From positions 1-41,209 of the IMG/VR virus record IMGVR_UViG_3300009506_000082: a stretch of DNA of 41,209 nt. The stretch is one strand, 5' to 3'. The position numbers and the translations under genes were made by a program. Every line of letters begins with the position of its first letter. Position 1 is the stretch's first letter. The notes under the pieces are model-generated. The model was not told the origin of the DNA. It worked only from the letters and a program-made list of their open reading frames with translations, and made no database searches. The stretch comes from a virus. Of this stretch, positions 25,733-35,924 are shown piece after piece.

Positions 25733-28512
25733 AGAAACTTATCCCTATCCTTGCTTTTCTATTCTGTTCTTTTGCATTAGCAGAAGAATTCACATTTAAA
25801 GATTTGTCTGGTGGGATGTATTCATTCCCAACTGCTAATGCTATTCCAGATAATGCTGCATCTTATATCCAAAATTTCTACACAGATACCTATAATATGG
25901 CCGAAGAACGGAACGGCTATGAGAAAATGTCGGCAACTGCCCTTGGAAGTGGAAGCGATCCGGTAACAGGATTATGGAGATATTTTGATTCTGATGGGAA
26001 TGAATGGATTATAAGTTTTTCATCTCGTACATTCTGGAAAAATATTTCAGGCAATGCGCCAACACAATTTGGGCCGACGCAGACAGTTGATACTGTCCCA
26101 GATTGCGCAACGAACCTTGGCAAGATTTGGTGTACAGACGGGACAGATGATGTGTGGTGGTTCGATGGAACATCTACGGGAGCCGTTTCATCCGCCCCAA
26201 AAGGAAGATTAATAGAGCCATGGAGAACTCGACTTGCAATAGCAGATGTGGCAAGCAATCGCTCAACAATCTATATATCAGAAGATGGGGACGGAACAAG
26301 TTGGACGGCAGGAGACTTAGAAACAGATCCTTTCTACAAGCAAATAGGGGGAGCAAATGACGGGCAGTATATTACTGGTGTTGTTGGTTCATACTTAGAT
26401 AATCTGGTTGTATTCAGACGTAGCGACATTTGGTTCGGGCAAGGATTTGACCAGACAGATCTACAATGGCGGAAAGTATCCAATGAAGTTGGATGTATAG
26501 ACGGAAGAACTGTTCAAGAACTAGACGGTTCCCTATTGTTTCTATCTAATAGGGGAATGGAAAAGATGACGGGATGGAATATAGAAAATATTTCCGAACC
26601 CATCCGTAATTTCACTGATATCTTGGTTAAAAATACTGTTTCAGAGAGGTCAATAACACAAACATCCTATTCAGATTTCTCTGCCGGACAAACTACACAA
26701 ACGGTTGTTAATTATTATGAGGGGACTGTAAGTTTATCAACATCAGCAGCAACATTTTTTGTTGATTCTACTACAACCGATTTTAATGGCGGTACATTAA
26801 CAAATCTTACTGCCAATACCGCAAACGGTCTTTATCTAAGTACAAATGCAACATCTGGAACCGTATATTCATGCACAGGTGGAACTGAACCAGATGGTTC
26901 TGGATGTGGATGTGCTGCATATCAAGGAATAAAGAGTACATACACTTACAAATTGCATGGGCTAACAGTTAGGTTATCAAGAACATCAAGTGCAATAACA
27001 AATTTATACGCATATCTATATAGTAGTGCAGCCGGAGGAGGAGTTGGAACGCAATTAGCTAATCTTGGGAGTATAACTGTTGGAGATATCGCAGTTTATC
27101 CATCTTATACGGATTATTCTTTATCTTTTACAACTCAAACATTAGTTGCTAATTCAACTTATTATATTTATTTATTGGGATCAGGATGTTCTACTGTTTT
27201 ACCAGGATTCTGTTCTGGCGGAGTAGATAGGTGGTTTTATACTTACTATACAGAAACACCATGTAATGCGTATGGGTTATTATATGGTGTTAGTGCAACA
27301 GAAGAAATGAATTTTTCTTTATCTGGGAGCAGAAACAATTACGCTCCGAGTGGAAATATTGTTTCAGAAGAAATGGATGTTGGATTCTCAACAAATGTTT
27401 GGCTGTGGGATTGGTCAACATTATCTGCCACCACAACGACAGTTCTTGGAACAACAACAATTTCATGGGGAATACAAACTTCATCTGATACGAATGGAAC
27501 ATGGACATCAATATTTGTTTCTACTAATGGAAGCAATATTAATGCAACTGTTCAAAGATATATTAGATATACGGCAACCTGCACAACTACGGATACATAT
27601 TATTCCCCAACGATATCTAGTGTTTCAATAGAAACATCTAGTTTCATTAAATCTACAGGGTCATTTGTTACGTATCCATTTACTGTTGGTTCCGATATTA
27701 CTTCATGGGGGCCAGTATTTTTTAATGATAATACAAATGGAGGCTCAATAGCGTATCAATTCAAATCATCTTCAACACTAAACTTCGGCCCTACGGGATG
27801 GACAGATATTGTTTCTGGACAAACACCATCAAATTCAACTGATACATACGCTGCAATTAGGGCTACGTTTACGATAACCATGGCAACACAAGCTCCGAAT
27901 ATCGAAGATTTAACTATTTCATGGTCAGAGGGAAGTTCTCCGCAAAAAGCATCGACTGTTTACGATAGGAGATATTGGCTTTCATTTACAACCGGAACAG
28001 CTTCTGGTATCTATAATGATATTGCTCTCATATATCAAAGAAATAAATCGTGGACACTGTTTAGCAGAATAAATGCATCGAGTTATGCTTTATTTAGGGA
28101 TAAGAATTATTTTGGCGATTCAAGCGGAAACGGATATATCTATCTTTTTGATACCGGAAATACAGATGACTCGAATCCCATAACATCAGAGATAAGAACC
28201 AAATCATATGATATGGGTATCCCTCATAAGGAAAAGGAATTTAATAAATTGTATTTAAATGCCACCGGAAATCTTGGCTATGCAGGTTCCATTTCGATGT
28301 ATTATGATATAGATAGAAGTGAGAGCGAATACTCTATGGGAACATTAGCCTTGAATGAGGGCACAGGAAATCTTCTAACCAAGTTTCCATTCCCTGCATC
28401 TAATGTGATACAGGGCAGGGAGCTACAATATATTTTAAAGAAATCTGGAACAGGTAATAGGCTCATATTAGATGGCTTTATTACCGATCTAACACCAAAG
28501 GAGCCCAAATAA
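25729..28512 (+). CDS. Tail nozzle/stabilisation-like protein with signal peptide (927 aa)
   Basis: After a signal peptide (MKKLIPILAFLFCSFALA) the sequence starts with FKDLSGGMYSFPTANAIPDN and a following RNGYEKM, the N-terminal pattern of podovirus nozzle proteins (P22 gp10-type). A beta-rich, propeller-like body follows (WRYFDSDGNEWIISFSSRTF, RRSDIWFGQGF, FLSNRGMEKMTG). Long Ser/Thr-rich insertions (about 300-700) have a fibre-like look and are larger than in simple nozzles. The nozzle closes the short tail below the adaptor. Directly coupled to the adaptor gene. Confidence 0.7.
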   Translation: MKKLIPILAFLFCSFALAEEFTFKDLSGGMYSFPTANAIPDNAASYIQNFYTDTYNMAEERNGYEKMSATALGSGSDPVTGLWRYFDSDGNEWIISFSSRTFWKNISGNAPTQFGPTQTVDTVPDCATNLGKIWCTDGTDDVWWFDGTSTGAVSSAPKGRLIEPWRTRLAIADVASNRSTIYISEDGDGTSWTAGDLETDPFYKQIGGANDGQYITGVVGSYLDNLVVFRRSDIWFGQGFDQTDLQWRKVSNEVGCIDGRTVQELDGSLLFLSNRGMEKMTGWNIENISEPIRNFTDILVKNTVSERSITQTSYSDFSAGQTTQTVVNYYEGTVSLSTSAATFFVDSTTTDFNGGTLTNLTANTANGLYLSTNATSGTVYSCTGGTEPDGSGCGCAAYQGIKSTYTYKLHGLTVRLSRTSSAITNLYAYLYSSAAGGGVGTQLANLGSITVGDIAVYPSYTDYSLSFTTQTLVANSTYYIYLLGSGCSTVLPGFCSGGVDRWFYTYYTETPCNAYGLLYGVSATEEMNFSLSGSRNNYAPSGNIVSEEMDVGFSTNVWLWDWSTLSATTTTVLGTTTISWGIQTSSDTNGTWTSIFVSTNGSNINATVQRYIRYTATCTTTDTYYSPTISSVSIETSSFIKSTGSFVTYPFTVGSDITSWGPVFFNDNTNGGSIAYQFKSSSTLNFGPTGWTDIVSGQTPSNSTDTYAAIRATFTITMATQAPNIEDLTISWSEGSSPQKASTVYDRRYWLSFTTGTASGIYNDIALIYQRNKSWTLFSRINASSYALFRDKNYFGDSSGNGYIYLFDTGNTDDSNPITSEIRTKSYDMGIPHKEKEFNKLYLNATGNLGYAGSISMYYDIDRSESEYSMGTLALNEGTGNLLTKFPFPASNVIQGRELQYILKKSGTGNRLILDGFITDLTPKEPK

Positions 28513-28513
28513 T

Positions 28514-29089
28514 ATGGCTATTTCAACGACTATGGACACACTTGAGAATGGAACAAAAGCATCTAACAAGACCCCGACATTTGAGGACATTCAGGGATTG
28601 CTTAACGCACCTATCCAAATTAAGCAACCTACTTCTATAAGTCCAATTACCCAATCTATGATTGATATATTACAGAAACGTGCGGAATCTGCTGTAAGGG
28701 CAGGAGCCGTTAGGCGTGGAATGGAGGGCTCATCTACCGAATTATTTAATATCGGGAGAGCTACAACCGAGGCTGCGTTGCCATTAATTCAATCTGATAT
28801 TGAGAGGCAAACTGGGGTAGCAACCAGCGAAGCACAACTGAATCTGAATAGACTTATTTCACTAGGCGGATTAACAAGCGACGAAATAGCATCGCTCAGA
28901 TATATGGATGATGCTGAAAAGAATAGATTCCTTCAAGAGAAACTTGGCGGTATGCAAATAGGGGCAGCCATGTCTGCTGCCGATAAACAGGAACACGCTG
29001 CCAGTACGGCTGCGAAATCAGGGATATGGGGAAGTCTCATAGGTGGTGCTGCGGCTGGCGGAACAGCAGCGGCCGTCGCACGATTCTAA
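28514..29089 (+). CDS. Putative internal virion protein (191 aa)
   Basis: Mostly helical, with a Gly/Ala-rich hydrophobic C-terminus (SGIWGSLIGGAAAGGTAAAV) that could insert in a membrane. Small proteins of this build are ejected with DNA in short-tailed phages (P22 gp7-like). No export signal. It begins one base after the nozzle stop and overlaps the next start by one base (TAATG). Confidence 0.55.
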   Translation: MAISTTMDTLENGTKASNKTPTFEDIQGLLNAPIQIKQPTSISPITQSMIDILQKRAESAVRAGAVRRGMEGSSTELFNIGRATTEAALPLIQSDIERQTGVATSEAQLNLNRLISLGGLTSDEIASLRYMDDAEKNRFLQEKLGGMQIGAAMSAADKQEHAASTAAKSGIWGSLIGGAAAGGTAAAVARF

Positions 29090-29523
29090 TGGAATACAAA
29101 AGACTATATAAGATTGAAGCTGACCAGATAACTGATTGTATTAATTTAATTCAATCATTTATAAATAAAGCAAATGAGTATGAAGGAGATGTGTTCCAAA
29201 TATATAACGAGATGTTAGCTAACCTAAAAGATGGATATGTATTTGGGATGGTTCACGATGGATGCCTACTTGGTCTTTGTTCGGTCCATGTATTCAAGAT
29301 ACATAATATATTAAAAACAGCCTATGTTCATTTCATATCAATAGATGATTGGGTTTATGGAGCAGAACAAGTTAAAGAGTTTATTTCATTCGCAATTAAC
29401 GAAGGGAAGAAAGACGGTATTGAGAACATCATGTTCAATACAAGAAGAAACTGGAAGGCGTTCAAAAGATTCCTGCCTGGCAAGTGGGAGAAGGATTCGG
29501 TGACATTAAAGCTATGTGTATGA
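29089..29523 (+). CDS. GNAT-like acyltransferase fold protein (144 aa)
   Basis: The start is the ATG in TAATG; the frame is open further upstream but inside the previous gene. The order of a first helix pair, strands (GYVFGMVHDGCLLGLCSVHV), the central AYVHFISIDDWVYG strand and a helix after it (VKEFISFAINEGKKDGIENI), then RRNWKAFKRF, fits the GNAT fold. The acyl-CoA loop is not clear, so activity is uncertain. Similar proteins often sit among internal virion genes of phages. Confidence 0.55.
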   Translation: MEYKRLYKIEADQITDCINLIQSFINKANEYEGDVFQIYNEMLANLKDGYVFGMVHDGCLLGLCSVHVFKIHNILKTAYVHFISIDDWVYGAEQVKEFISFAINEGKKDGIENIMFNTRRNWKAFKRFLPGKWEKDSVTLKLCV

Positions 29524-30194
29524 TAAGCGGATGTATTACAAAAGATTACGGACTAATCGCATCAGATTCTGCCCTATGGAACCCAAACAATAAAACCATC
29601 TCATTTGATAATCCAAAGCTGATGAAGATAGGGAATAGGCATTTAATGACATATATCGGCTCGCAACTATTCTTTACAAATATTGATATAGAGAAATTCA
29701 AGATGCCATTTGATTGTCTTGTGGTTTATCTATCTGAATATTTTAGGGAAATCAATCAGACTGTCCAAGACACATTCAATGGATTGGTTACTGACGATAA
29801 GGAGAAGCCAGCGAAGATATGCGTGTTTATACTTGGCGTCCATAACGGGGCACCTGTATTGGCACAGATTAATAGCTTCCTCGATTTCAAACCTCAATTC
29901 ATACTAAGTGGAGATGATATTAAATTCTCTGGATTGTATTACGGCGAAGATGATATTGAGAAGAATGAAGTATTCAAGAAATCGACTGAGTATATGGAGG
30001 AGTTGGCTAAGAAGCATGAGGGGAAAATAACACCTGGACTTGCTGGCGAGATATTAACCAGGGGGATATATCATAAAGCAGATTTAGAAGAACAGATTGG
30101 TGATAAGGTCAAGTATGCCGGAGGCGTTGTAAGCGTTGCCACAATATATTCCAATGGACAAATATCGTCACCATCTAATTTGATAAATATTTAA
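29514..30194 (+). CDS. Proteasome-like Ntn-hydrolase, candidate Cys nucleophile
   Basis: The N-terminal region CITKDYGLIASDS, the later FILGVHNGAPVLAQIN strand pair, FILSGDD and YAGGVVSVATIY follow the proteasome beta-subunit/HslV pattern. Starting at 29514 gives Met-Cys; the Cys then aligns with catalytic Thr1, Asp falls at position 17 as in proteasomes, and a Lys (34) lies near Lys33. The start at 29520 (ATGA overlap) would lose this Cys. The enzyme would be self-exposed by Met removal. Family members cut peptide bonds. It lies among internal virion genes, so a maturation or ejected role is possible but unproven. Confidence 0.6.
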   Translation: MCMISGCITKDYGLIASDSALWNPNNKTISFDNPKLMKIGNRHLMTYIGSQLFFTNIDIEKFKMPFDCLVVYLSEYFREINQTVQDTFNGLVTDDKEKPAKICVFILGVHNGAPVLAQINSFLDFKPQFILSGDDIKFSGLYYGEDDIEKNEVFKKSTEYMEELAKKHEGKITPGLAGEILTRGIYHKADLEEQIGDKVKYAGGVVSVATIYSNGQISSPSNLINI

Positions 30195-30204
30195 GGAGGA
30201 ACTT

Positions 30205-31128
30205 ATGGCCGTTTTTCAACCAAGAGATGTAAATTTAGCACCGTTCTATGAAGGGATAGCAAGGTCTAAGGAGAAGGAAGGGGAAGCAAAAGCGCAGGCT
30301 GCTGTTGCGAAACTTGCTCCTATACAAGCTGGCGTAGATGCTATTTCTAAGGTTGGTAATTTTTATTTAACAAAACAACTTGAAAAGAAAATAGCAGATC
30401 AAGATAAAATGATTATACCGGAAGATGTGAGGAAGAATTTTATTATTAATCAGCTTAATGCTCCAGAAGGTTCACCTGAATTTTTTAGACTAATGGAATT
30501 ATCTGGAAAATATAAAGGAGATGTTCCATCTATAATGAAAATAGTGAGTGAAACTGGACAAGCAATTAAAGAGGGCACCGCTATTGATGATTATTTAAAA
30601 TCACCTGAGTTTGCAAAACTTACACCAAAAGAACAGGGAGAAATAAAATTGCAACTAGGATTTCCTGGTGGGCGTGAGGAATTATTTAAGCGTTTTGGAC
30701 GTGAGGCTGAAATTAAAAAGACAGCAGAAGTGTCCTCAAAAACTGGAGGAGCAGCATTAGGGACTGATAAATTGAAAGCAAAGTATATGCAGGAATATAT
30801 TTCCGGAGATTTAGATGCCAACACTCCAGAGAACAATAGAAAAAAAGACTACATACAAGATGAATTAAGAGATCCCGATATAAAAACGTCCTTAGAAATA
30901 CTATCAAAAAGTTTGGCTGTGTCTGGAATGAAATCACAAGATATTATGAACTTGGTATTAAATTTCGCAAACACGCTAAAAGTACAACGACTCCCAGTCG
31001 AGAAAAGAATAGTTACAGTTAAAACATCTGATGGGAATGAATTTACTATACCAGAGACTAAATTAGAAGAAGCAAAAAAAAGAGATCCAAACTTAAAAAT
31101 ATTAAGACATGGCGAATCAAAACAGTAA
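30205..31128 (+). CDS. Putative internal/ejection protein (307 aa)
   Basis: AAGGAGG precedes the ATG. The sequence is highly helical and charged (begins MAVFQPRDVNLAPFYEGIAR), with an Ala-rich coiled segment and no export signal. The C-terminus has a short GNEFTIPETKLEEAKKRDP motif, similar to a small beta-hairpin-helix repeat seen at the ends of virion proteins. It overlaps the next gene by 20 nt. Confidence 0.5.
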   Translation: MAVFQPRDVNLAPFYEGIARSKEKEGEAKAQAAVAKLAPIQAGVDAISKVGNFYLTKQLEKKIADQDKMIIPEDVRKNFIINQLNAPEGSPEFFRLMELSGKYKGDVPSIMKIVSETGQAIKEGTAIDDYLKSPEFAKLTPKEQGEIKLQLGFPGGREELFKRFGREAEIKKTAEVSSKTGGAALGTDKLKAKYMQEYISGDLDANTPENNRKKDYIQDELRDPDIKTSLEILSKSLAVSGMKSQDIMNLVLNFANTLKVQRLPVEKRIVTVKTSDGNEFTIPETKLEEAKKRDPNLKILRHGESKQ

Positions 31129-33757
31129 AATAGATCTCTCTGATTTGACTGTTGATTCTATTCAACAACAGAATAAACCAGAAGAACAAAATAAGAAATT
31201 CGATTTATCTGACCTTATAGAAAAAGGCAAGGGATTAGTTACTAATATTATACCTACCGAAAATAAGGGTTCATCTATTGATTTGTCTGATTTACAAGCA
31301 GAAGCAAGCAATCAAATAGAAGAAAATATAAAGCCAGAAGAACCAATGCAGGAACCACTTCCAACGTTTGAAATAGATCAAAGGACATCTACGGTTAGAG
31401 ATTTAGATCCGACTAAGAAAGTGGATTATATGGGGCTATGGAAAACTACTAGATTGCCTTCTCAGGCATTAAGGAAAATAGCACAAGATCTAATAGATAA
31501 ACTTCCAGATCCGGAATCAAAGTCTGTTGTTGTAAATTTTGCGCTTGGTTCCCCAAAAGCATTGGCAGAGATATTGGCTGATGTCGGAAGTGGATATGCT
31601 ACACCAGAAGCATTGGCATTATTTGGTCTTGGCAAATATGCTCCTATGCTGGCAGAAAGTCCAGTAGCTAAAGAAGGGATAAAGAAAATAGGAGCATTAG
31701 TTCCAGACCAAGTAAAGAAATTTATGTTTTATAGATTCAAGCAACCAGAAGAATACGTTAAATTAGCAGAAGGGATGATCCGTAATATTAAGCAAGGTAT
31801 GCAAAAGGTTTCATCTATTGGAAAGGGAATGTTTAAATTGAATGAGCCAGAAAGAGTATTAGCTGCACAATATCTTAAGGGAGAAATAGGTGCTTCTGGA
31901 TTATCAGATGATTTATTAAAAGTAGCACAAGAAGCCAGGGATGAATTTGTTACGCTTGGTAAAGATGCGGTTGATTTAGGATTGCTGCCAAAAGATGTTT
32001 ATGAAGCAAATCTTAAGACATACCTACCAAGATTCTATTCATCAAAAGAACCGACAGAAAAATTGGGTGGTATTATATTTCCGAAGAAACCAATAAGAGT
32101 AGATTTATCACGATTCAAGAAGAGAGGAGATATACCAGAAAACGTAAGAGAAGCTATGGGTGAGATAATAGAAGCTGGATATCCCACTGTAAAAGGATTG
32201 TCACAATTACGCCATGCAGTTGAAACACAGAGACTATTTAAGAATGTTTCTATTAATCCGGAATGGTCAACTCCGTCTGCTGAAATTGCAGCCAAATTGG
32301 GATTCACAAAATTGCCCGAAGTTAAATCACTTGGTTCGCTTAGTGGAAAATATGTTCATCCTTATATAGCAGATGACATAAATCAAATTATACGGCCCAG
32401 AACAAATTTTGAAAAGATATGGAATCCATTAATAAGCAAATGGAAATACGGCAAAGTCGTATTGAACCCAGCAACACATTTCAGGAATATGCTGTCTAAC
32501 TCAATACTTGCTGATATGGGCGGATTGAACCATTTGCAGCAAATCAGATTGATGCCAAAAGCATTAAAAGAAATATTTAAGAAAGGTAAATTATATAACG
32601 AATTAAAGGATGAGGGGGTTATAGGGGTTGAGTTTGTTGGGGGAGAAATAAAGAATCTGATGAAATCTTTTGCAGGAGAAAAGGGGCCGTTAATAGAAAG
32701 AATATCTAAGATATCTGGGAGAGTTGGGGATGCGATGATGAAATTCAGAAACAATGTTCGTGGAGCATCTGAATTTCTCGGTAAAGTATATCAGGGAGAA
32801 GAACAGCTTTATAAAATGATGAAATATATTCGCAATAGAGAACTCGGAATGGATGTTAAAGCTGCTGCTGCCGATGCAGAGAAGTGGCTTTTTAACTATG
32901 AAAAGGTTTCGCCATTTATTGATAAGGTTAGGCAAAGTCCACTAGGTTCTCCATTTATAACATTTACATCAAAAGCATTGCCTAGAATTGCTGAGACCGC
33001 AGTTACTAATCCGTTGAAACTTTATAAATATAAACTTCTATTCGATTCTATTGAGAACAGGGCACAAAAGTCGCTCAATCTATCAGATGACGAAATTCAA
33101 ACAATAAAGAAAAATTCAAGGGGACAGGTTTTAATTCTTCCATTTAGAGATAAAGAAGGAAGTGTTATGACTCTTGACTTATCGTATATTTTGCCATGGG
33201 GAGACATAGGAGAAGTTGGAGGGATTGAATTAGCAGGGGCAAAACTCCCTCCGGTTGCTCCTCCTTCTGGACCGATTAAATCAATAATTGAACTTGGGTT
33301 TAATAAAAATACTTTTTCAGGTAGACCAATTTATAATGATTATGATTTTCCGTCAGAAAAAGTACAAAAATCAATAGACCATATTGCCAGAACAATTCTC
33401 CCAAGTCTAACGCCTGGCGGGATAGAAGAAGATTCTCTGATTAAAGGTGGATATTCTTTCAGCAAAATAGTTAAAGCAATACAAAAAAGACCGGATTATT
33501 TTGGAAGGGTTAGAGGGCTTCCAGTTGTATTGGCAGATACAATACTTGGAATAAAATTAATTCCAGCAGACCCGACCCTTATGAAATCTCTCGAAATATC
33601 AAAAAAGAGGGGTCAAATTATGGATTTACAAAGAGATATGAGGGCGAAGATGAGAAATCAATCATTAAGTGAAGATTACAAGATGAAACTTATGGATAAA
33701 TATCCAGAAAAATTGAATAGAATTTTAGGCATAAACGAAAAAGAGGGTACAAAATGA
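31109..33757 (+). CDS. Large internal virion protein (882 aa)
   Basis: The N-terminal 65 residues are polar and carry three copies of a motif [I/F]DLSDL (residues 8-13, 31-36 and 57-62). A long helical region follows, containing LSGKYVHPYIADDINQIIRP and KVVLNPATHFRNMLSN, which resemble segments of large virion-packaged proteins in other phages. Membership of an ejection complex is inferred from size, helicity and position. No catalytic motif is recognised. ATGA overlap with the next gene. Confidence 0.6.
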   Translation: MANQNSKIDLSDLTVDSIQQQNKPEEQNKKFDLSDLIEKGKGLVTNIIPTENKGSSIDLSDLQAEASNQIEENIKPEEPMQEPLPTFEIDQRTSTVRDLDPTKKVDYMGLWKTTRLPSQALRKIAQDLIDKLPDPESKSVVVNFALGSPKALAEILADVGSGYATPEALALFGLGKYAPMLAESPVAKEGIKKIGALVPDQVKKFMFYRFKQPEEYVKLAEGMIRNIKQGMQKVSSIGKGMFKLNEPERVLAAQYLKGEIGASGLSDDLLKVAQEARDEFVTLGKDAVDLGLLPKDVYEANLKTYLPRFYSSKEPTEKLGGIIFPKKPIRVDLSRFKKRGDIPENVREAMGEIIEAGYPTVKGLSQLRHAVETQRLFKNVSINPEWSTPSAEIAAKLGFTKLPEVKSLGSLSGKYVHPYIADDINQIIRPRTNFEKIWNPLISKWKYGKVVLNPATHFRNMLSNSILADMGGLNHLQQIRLMPKALKEIFKKGKLYNELKDEGVIGVEFVGGEIKNLMKSFAGEKGPLIERISKISGRVGDAMMKFRNNVRGASEFLGKVYQGEEQLYKMMKYIRNRELGMDVKAAAADAEKWLFNYEKVSPFIDKVRQSPLGSPFITFTSKALPRIAETAVTNPLKLYKYKLLFDSIENRAQKSLNLSDDEIQTIKKNSRGQVLILPFRDKEGSVMTLDLSYILPWGDIGEVGGIELAGAKLPPVAPPSGPIKSIIELGFNKNTFSGRPIYNDYDFPSEKVQKSIDHIARTILPSLTPGGIEEDSLIKGGYSFSKIVKAIQKRPDYFGRVRGLPVVLADTILGIKLIPADPTLMKSLEISKKRGQIMDLQRDMRAKMRNQSLSEDYKMKLMDKYPEKLNRILGINEKEGTK

Positions 33758-35025
33758 GCCAAATTCCACAAGAACGAGATATATTAAAGCAAGACTTATG
33801 GAAGCGGATAGATAACACATGGGAACAAACCAATAATCTCGCCAAAGAGATATATGCGAATGTAGATAAGGTTCGGGAAGGGTTGATGGCCTATTATGAA
33901 AAGGTTGTCGAAGCATACGGGAAATATAAGGCTCAGTTGGCAGACGATAACAAGGCAAACTTTATAGATTTAAAAAGGGTTCTGAACGCAATTTCCGACG
34001 ATAACAATAATATTTTAATACTCAGGCATGAGACAAGCCTTGCTGATTTGAAGAACTTTATCGCCACAAAGGTAGAAGATATTGGCCGGATGGTTGATGG
34101 GAAGCTCATAGAATTAAAGGAGATGGAGAAGAAGATTAATACAGGTCAAGATGAGCTGATTAAGAAACAGATTAACGCACTTGATAGCCTTGACACCAAG
34201 TTCTCTAAAGAAATTGCTTTTATAAACGAAGATTTGAAAAATAGATTTAACCAATTCTCTCTTATTAATCTTGAAATAAAGAAGCAATATGATATTGCGA
34301 TTGAATCTGCGAATGTTATTTCCGAACAGCTACGGCGAGACGGGGTTGAGATATTGAATGATTACAAATCTGAATTATTCGGATCGGTGCGGGACGAAGT
34401 AGAAAAATTAAATCTAAGGTGCGACGCAATACTCAAGCGTGTTGAATCAGAGGTATCCAATTTTGAGAATTACAACGACTTGGTATTCGGGATAGAGTTT
34501 GTAAAGAACAATATAACTGATATATGGGGTGCTATTGACAATGAAATAGACGGCAGAAAGAAGAAGTGGGAGGAATTGAACAATAAGATTTTAGAAATAA
34601 ATAAAGGGCACTCCGGTGCTTATGATAATCTTGTTAAAGAAGTGAATAAACTTAAGGAGGAACTCATAGTGTTTTCAAACAATGAGCTTGTTGGAGTAAA
34701 GAAAGAGCTGGAGAAATTCGTACAGAATGAAATTAATAGGCTGATATTAAATCAAAATGATTTCCTTAAAAAGATTGATGACAAAATCAAGATTATGAAT
34801 CAGCAGGTTAATGATAGGGTTAATACAGAAATTGAATTTAGAATGAACACAATGATTCAGACAGCCCAGGATACTGATAGGAAGGTGGATGTGTTTGAGA
34901 AGGGGATGAAGAAAGCAATGGCAAACTATCAGAATGAGCTGATGGAAAAGTTTAATGAAATGAGATTAAAGTTTGAGCGTGTCATCTCCAATATGAAATC
35001 ATTGTCTGGAATGCTATCAAAATGA
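33754..35025 (+). CDS. Long coiled-coil protein (423 aa)
   Basis: Nearly the whole sequence is charged heptad-like helix (for example LKEMEKKINTGQDELIKKQI), without Cys clusters or an export signal. AGAGGG before the ATG; 4-nt overlaps with both neighbours. It could be the coiled-coil stalk of a fibre or an internal protein. It separates the internal-protein genes from a signal-peptide fibre gene. Confidence 0.6.
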   Translation: MSQIPQERDILKQDLWKRIDNTWEQTNNLAKEIYANVDKVREGLMAYYEKVVEAYGKYKAQLADDNKANFIDLKRVLNAISDDNNNILILRHETSLADLKNFIATKVEDIGRMVDGKLIELKEMEKKINTGQDELIKKQINALDSLDTKFSKEIAFINEDLKNRFNQFSLINLEIKKQYDIAIESANVISEQLRRDGVEILNDYKSELFGSVRDEVEKLNLRCDAILKRVESEVSNFENYNDLVFGIEFVKNNITDIWGAIDNEIDGRKKKWEELNNKILEINKGHSGAYDNLVKEVNKLKEELIVFSNNELVGVKKELEKFVQNEINRLILNQNDFLKKIDDKIKIMNQQVNDRVNTEIEFRMNTMIQTAQDTDRKVDVFEKGMKKAMANYQNELMEKFNEMRLKFERVISNMKSLSGMLSK

Positions 35026-35924
35026 AGAAGTTCCTATATTTATTATTATTTTCTCCGCTACTTTTATTTGCAGACCCCAGGTTCCCGCTTCCCAAGACGC
35101 AATCTGAGATATGGCAGAACGATCTGGATTTGAGGGATGAAATTAAAACATATCTTCCGTTGTCTGGCGGGACGCTGACGGGAGCAATTTATTTTCCCGC
35201 TGGTTCTGTTTCTGCTCCGTCCATTTCGTTTGATGGCGATACGAATACCGGAATTTATCAAATTGCAGCTGATAACATTGGTTTTTCAGCAAACGGTTTA
35301 TTGTCTCTTAGAATTACAAGTGCAAGAATTTTAGTTTCGAGTGGTGTTCTTGCTGGCCCAGGAATTAGTTTTATAGATGATGACGACTCCGGTATTTATT
35401 TGCCTTCTGACGGAAATGTGGCGGTGGTAACGGCGGGTACTTCCAGAATGAACTTCAACGCATCTGGTATAACAAAACCGACCCAGCCTTGTTTCTTGGC
35501 TTTTAATTCTGCCACAGATGCAAACGTGACCGGAGACGCTACCCTTGTTACGGTAGATTTTGATACGGAAGTTTTTGATACTGGCGGTAATTTTGCAAGC
35601 GATACATTTACGGCACCCGTAACGGGGAAATACCAATTTAACGCACAGGTGAGAGTAAACATGGATTCTTCTCACGATGGGGGATACATTTCTCTTTATT
35701 TAGTGACATCGAACAGGACTTATTATTACTGGCATTCAATAGGGACATCCAGTACGAGAGAAGGTATTTCTGGTTCGTGGTTAACCGATATGGATGCAAG
35801 CGATACCGCTTATATTCAGGTTGTTGTTTCCGGCTTACCATATGGTACTGGAACAAAGGATGTGGATGTTGATGGAAACGGAACGACTTTATTGACTTCC
35901 TTTTCCGGAAGTTTAATTAATTAA
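35022..35924 (+). CDS. Tail fibre with signal peptide and C1q-like tip (300 aa)
   Basis: A signal peptide (MKKFLYLLLFSPLLLFA, cut before DPR) is followed by classic fibre units: LPLSGGTLTGAI near residue 46 and two FDGDTNTGIY/DDDDSGIY-type repeats. The last 140 residues look like a C1q/TNF-type trimeric domain: FTAPVTGKYQFNAQVRV, then WLTDMDASDTAYIQVVVSG, ending SFSGSLIN. Such tips bind receptors. Clear fibre identity plus a clear export signal makes this the strongest single case of the signal-peptide pattern. Confidence 0.82.
   Translation: MKKFLYLLLFSPLLLFADPRFPLPKTQSEIWQNDLDLRDEIKTYLPLSGGTLTGAIYFPAGSVSAPSISFDGDTNTGIYQIAADNIGFSANGLLSLRITSARILVSSGVLAGPGISFIDDDDSGIYLPSDGNVAVVTAGTSRMNFNASGITKPTQPCFLAFNSATDANVTGDATLVTVDFDTEVFDTGGNFASDTFTAPVTGKYQFNAQVRVNMDSSHDGGYISLYLVTSNRTYYYWHSIGTSSTREGISGSWLTDMDASDTAYIQVVVSGLPYGTGTKDVDVDGNGTTLLTSFSGSLIN

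Noticed and set aside
35895-35912. ACTTCC/GGAAGT hairpin as a terminator
   Set aside because: Only six base pairs inside a gene end, with no proper T tract and a further gene downstream.
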